NCBI GenBank assembly: GCA_045640725.1
Contig: JAZUFN010000219.1
Coordinates: 1-6,228 of the forward strand
From: RGIG3528 sp045640725
Lineage (GTDB): Bacteria > Bacillota > Clostridia > Lachnospirales > Lachnospiraceae
Reading direction: 5' to 3'
Length of the DNA stretch: 6,228 nucleotides
A model generated the notes under the pieces. That model did not search any database and was not told the DNA's origin. It worked only from the letters and a program-made list of their open reading frames with translations. Both the position numbers and the translations under genes were made by a program. This document shows, one piece after another, positions 4,627 through 6,228 of the stretch; position 1 is the first letter of the stretch, and every line of letters begins with the position of its first letter.

Positions 4627-5262
4627 CTACAGTACTATACAATCATAGCGTATAATCTTATCTCTCACATCGTAGGATGGCTTTCTATCAGCCAGAAAAG
4701 GGGCTTTTATGGGGCGCTTTATTATAATTTTTGCAGGTGCAGCCATAATCGCAGCTGAAAGCAACTCTTCTTCATCCTCACAAGGGGCCTCCAGAGTATG
4801 AATCAGCTGGAATTTCTTTTTTACTTTGGCACTTTTCTGTCTCTCAGGAAACATGGGATCCAAAAGAATTACATCCGCATGGTATGAAAGGTGACTCATA
4901 GCCACTATACTGTCCTCACGAAAAAGCTCCATCCTGCCTGCTATTTCCGCCGTTCCAGGGTCTGCCTTTGCTCTATTAAGGGCATCTTCCAAAAGGTCTG
5001 CCATAACAGGATTCCTCTCATAGAGCTTTACATTAAATCCGAAAGCAGCCAAAAGAAATGAATCTTCTCCCATACCTGCAGTGGCATCCAAAAGTACCGG
5101 ATGATCCGGCATATTTTTCATTCTGGCAGCTTTTACTACCAGCTCCGAGCCTATTGTATGCTTTAAGGTACGACGAAGAAGGTGGGAGAAATCTCCCACC
5201 ATTATCTGATCATCCATTATAAGCCCTAGGCCTTTTTCTGTCCGAATTAACTGTGCATCCAT
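4627..5262 (-). CDS. rsmJ: RsmJ-family 16S rRNA (guanine-N2) methyltransferase
   Basis: This 211-residue class I SAM-dependent methyltransferase matches RsmJ, which in E. coli makes m2G1516 in 16S rRNA. Visible motifs are the SAM-binding LLDATAGMGEDSFLLA (57-72), the acidic strand end YERNP (81-85), the catalytic-region LLDPMFPERQKSAKVKK (133-149) and IIIKRP (179-184). DATAG, ERNP and DPMFP...QKSA are characteristic of RsmJ rather than of generic methyltransferases. It lacks roughly the first 50 residues of the 250-residue E. coli enzyme. The region before the SAM site (VGDFSHLLRRT) is retained, so the enzyme looks complete for a Gram-positive version. The ATG lies 3 nt after the stop of the aldo/keto reductase gene and has no clear ribosome site of its own, which suggests translation re-initiation. 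An internal ATG at residue 16 has an AGGG site but would cut conserved sequence. Confidence 0.85.
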   Translation of the reverse strand: MDAQLIRTEKGLGLIMDDQIMVGDFSHLLRRTLKHTIGSELVVKAARMKNMPDHPVLLDATAGMGEDSFLLAAFGFNVKLYERNPVMADLLEDALNRAKADPGTAEIAGRMELFREDSIVAMSHLSYHADVILLDPMFPERQKSAKVKKKFQLIHTLEAPCEDEEELLSAAIMAAPAKIIIKRPIKAPFLADRKPSYDVRDKIIRYDCIVL

Positions 5263-5265
5263 AAT

Positions 5266-6225
5266 CTATAACGAAAAAGCATCAATTTGCTTTTCTTCCT
5301 CAGCTGTAAAATGAGTGTTTGTCAAAGCTCCCAGATTCTCCACTATCTGCTGTGGACGGGAAGCTCCGATAAGGGCAGAGGTCACTGCCTCATCTCTCAG
5401 TACCCAGGATAAAGCCATCTGAGCCAGCGTTTGTCCCCTTTCCTTGGCCATATCATTTAATATATTGATTTTGGCAATATTATGGGGATTGGTAGCATCT
5501 CCCTCATGGAGGTATCTCCCATCGGTCATCACTCTGGAATCCGCAGGAATGCCATCTACATACTTGCCTGTAAGCAATCCCTGAGCCAAAGGGCAGAATG
5601 CCACAGTACCTATACCGTTTTTATACAAATAATCTTTAGTACCGTTTCTCTCGATTTTCCTGTCAAAAATATTGTAGCGCATCTGGTTGACCACAAAAGG
5701 CGTACCCAGTTTTCTGAATATTTTAACCGCTGCATCACACTCTTCTTTATTGTATTTGGAGAGCCCGATATACAGTGCCTTTCCAGATCTCACTATGCCG
5801 TCCAAAGCCATACAGGTCTCAATAAGAGGAGTATCCGGGTCCGGATGATGATGATAAAAAATGTCAACATAGTCCAGCCCCATACGCTTGAGGCTCTGAT
5901 CCAAAGAAGCTACCAGGTATTTTTTACCTCCCAGGTCACCATAAGGGCCGGGCCACATCTGGTATCCCGCCTTTGTGGCGATACATAACTCATCACGATA
6001 GCCCGCCAGCTCATTCCTAAGTATTTTGCCCAGATTAATCTCAGCTGCACCGGGCTGAGGGCCGTAGTTATTGGCCAGATCAAAATGACAGATACCATTA
6101 TCAAAAGCTGTCTCAACTATCTTCACCATGTTGTCGTAATCTGCTTTTTCACCAAAATTATGCCAAAAGCCCAAGGACAACGGCGGCAAAAGGAGACCGC
6201 TTTTACCGGCTCTTCTGTACTTCAT
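5266..6225 (-). CDS. Aldo/keto reductase, L-glyceraldehyde 3-phosphate reductase-like
   Basis: This 319-residue cytosolic NADPH-type oxidoreductase has a TIM-barrel aldo/keto reductase fold. The catalytic tetrad is visible as D49 (HFDLANNYG), Y54, K85 (IATKAG) and H126 (FYHHHPDPDTP). Other family marks are the opening MKYRRAGKSGLLLPPLSLG, IGLSKYN (153-159) and ALIGASRPQQIVEN (284-297), which binds cofactor near the C-terminus. The pattern NNYGPQPGAAE and the YHHHPD context place it with the YghZ/Gpr group, which reduces L-glyceraldehyde 3-phosphate and some other aldehydes. Substrate is inferred and a broader detoxification role is equally possible. Length is normal and the C-terminus is intact. 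Only 3 bases precede the ATG in the window, so its ribosome site and promoter, or an upstream operon gene, cannot be seen. It is followed by rsmJ after 3 nt, forming a tight pair. Confidence 0.9.
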   Translation of the reverse strand: MKYRRAGKSGLLLPPLSLGFWHNFGEKADYDNMVKIVETAFDNGICHFDLANNYGPQPGAAEINLGKILRNELAGYRDELCIATKAGYQMWPGPYGDLGGKKYLVASLDQSLKRMGLDYVDIFYHHHPDPDTPLIETCMALDGIVRSGKALYIGLSKYNKEECDAAVKIFRKLGTPFVVNQMRYNIFDRKIERNGTKDYLYKNGIGTVAFCPLAQGLLTGKYVDGIPADSRVMTDGRYLHEGDATNPHNIAKINILNDMAKERGQTLAQMALSWVLRDEAVTSALIGASRPQQIVENLGALTNTHFTAEEEKQIDAFSL

Positions 6226-6228
6226 GGT

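Noticed and set aside
5482..5988. Plus-strand 168-residue open frame
   Set aside because: It is antisense to the aldo/keto reductase, whose full catalytic tetrad is present.

Overview
The window reads as an ordinary chromosomal segment of a low-to-moderate GC Bacillota, most likely a gut or rumen Lachnospiraceae-type Clostridium relative. This is an inference. It rests on AG-rich ribosome binding sites, AT-rich intergenic DNA, a pyrophosphate-type phosphofructokinase, a PspC mini-protein, and a lipoprotein joining a Thr/Pro-rich stalk to BspA-type leucine-rich repeats. No species can be named from the sequence alone.

Layout from left to right. (1) Positions 1-72 hold two copies of a 32-bp imperfectly palindromic repeat. 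It runs into the stop codon of the first gene and is followed on the minus strand by a T tract. (2) 70-1350 (-) encodes a surface lipoprotein with a lipid-anchor cysteine, a small Cys/His motif, a low-complexity Thr/Pro/Ser stalk and LRR_5-type repeats. (3) 1513-2058 (+), divergent from it, encodes a conserved histidine-rich DUF5662-type protein. (4) 2055-2264 (-) is a 69-residue PspC-domain membrane protein whose stop codon overlaps the stop of the previous gene. (5) 2265-2599 is a gene-free, very AT-rich stretch. It carries candidate promoters on both strands, an imperfect inverted repeat and a strong bidirectional terminator. (6) 2600-4477 (-) is a two-gene unit: a pyrophosphate-dependent phosphofructokinase-type enzyme followed 21 nt later by an UlaG-like metallo-beta-lactamase-fold hydrolase. 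(7) 4627-6225 (-) is a second pair with a 3-nt gap: an aldo/keto reductase of the glyceraldehyde-3-phosphate reductase type, then an RsmJ-family 16S rRNA methyltransferase.

The genes do not form one pathway. The phosphofructokinase and the aldo/keto reductase both touch triose and hexose phosphate metabolism, RsmJ modifies the ribosome, and the lipoprotein and PspC protein belong to the envelope. No CRISPR array, tRNA, rRNA, integrase, transposase gene, toxin-antitoxin pair or recognisable defence system was seen. I found no convincing undescribed multi-gene system. The best second-look items are the repeat at the left edge, the Cys/His motif in the lipoprotein, the possible orphan transcript in the AT-rich gap, and the GGND variant in the phosphofructokinase.
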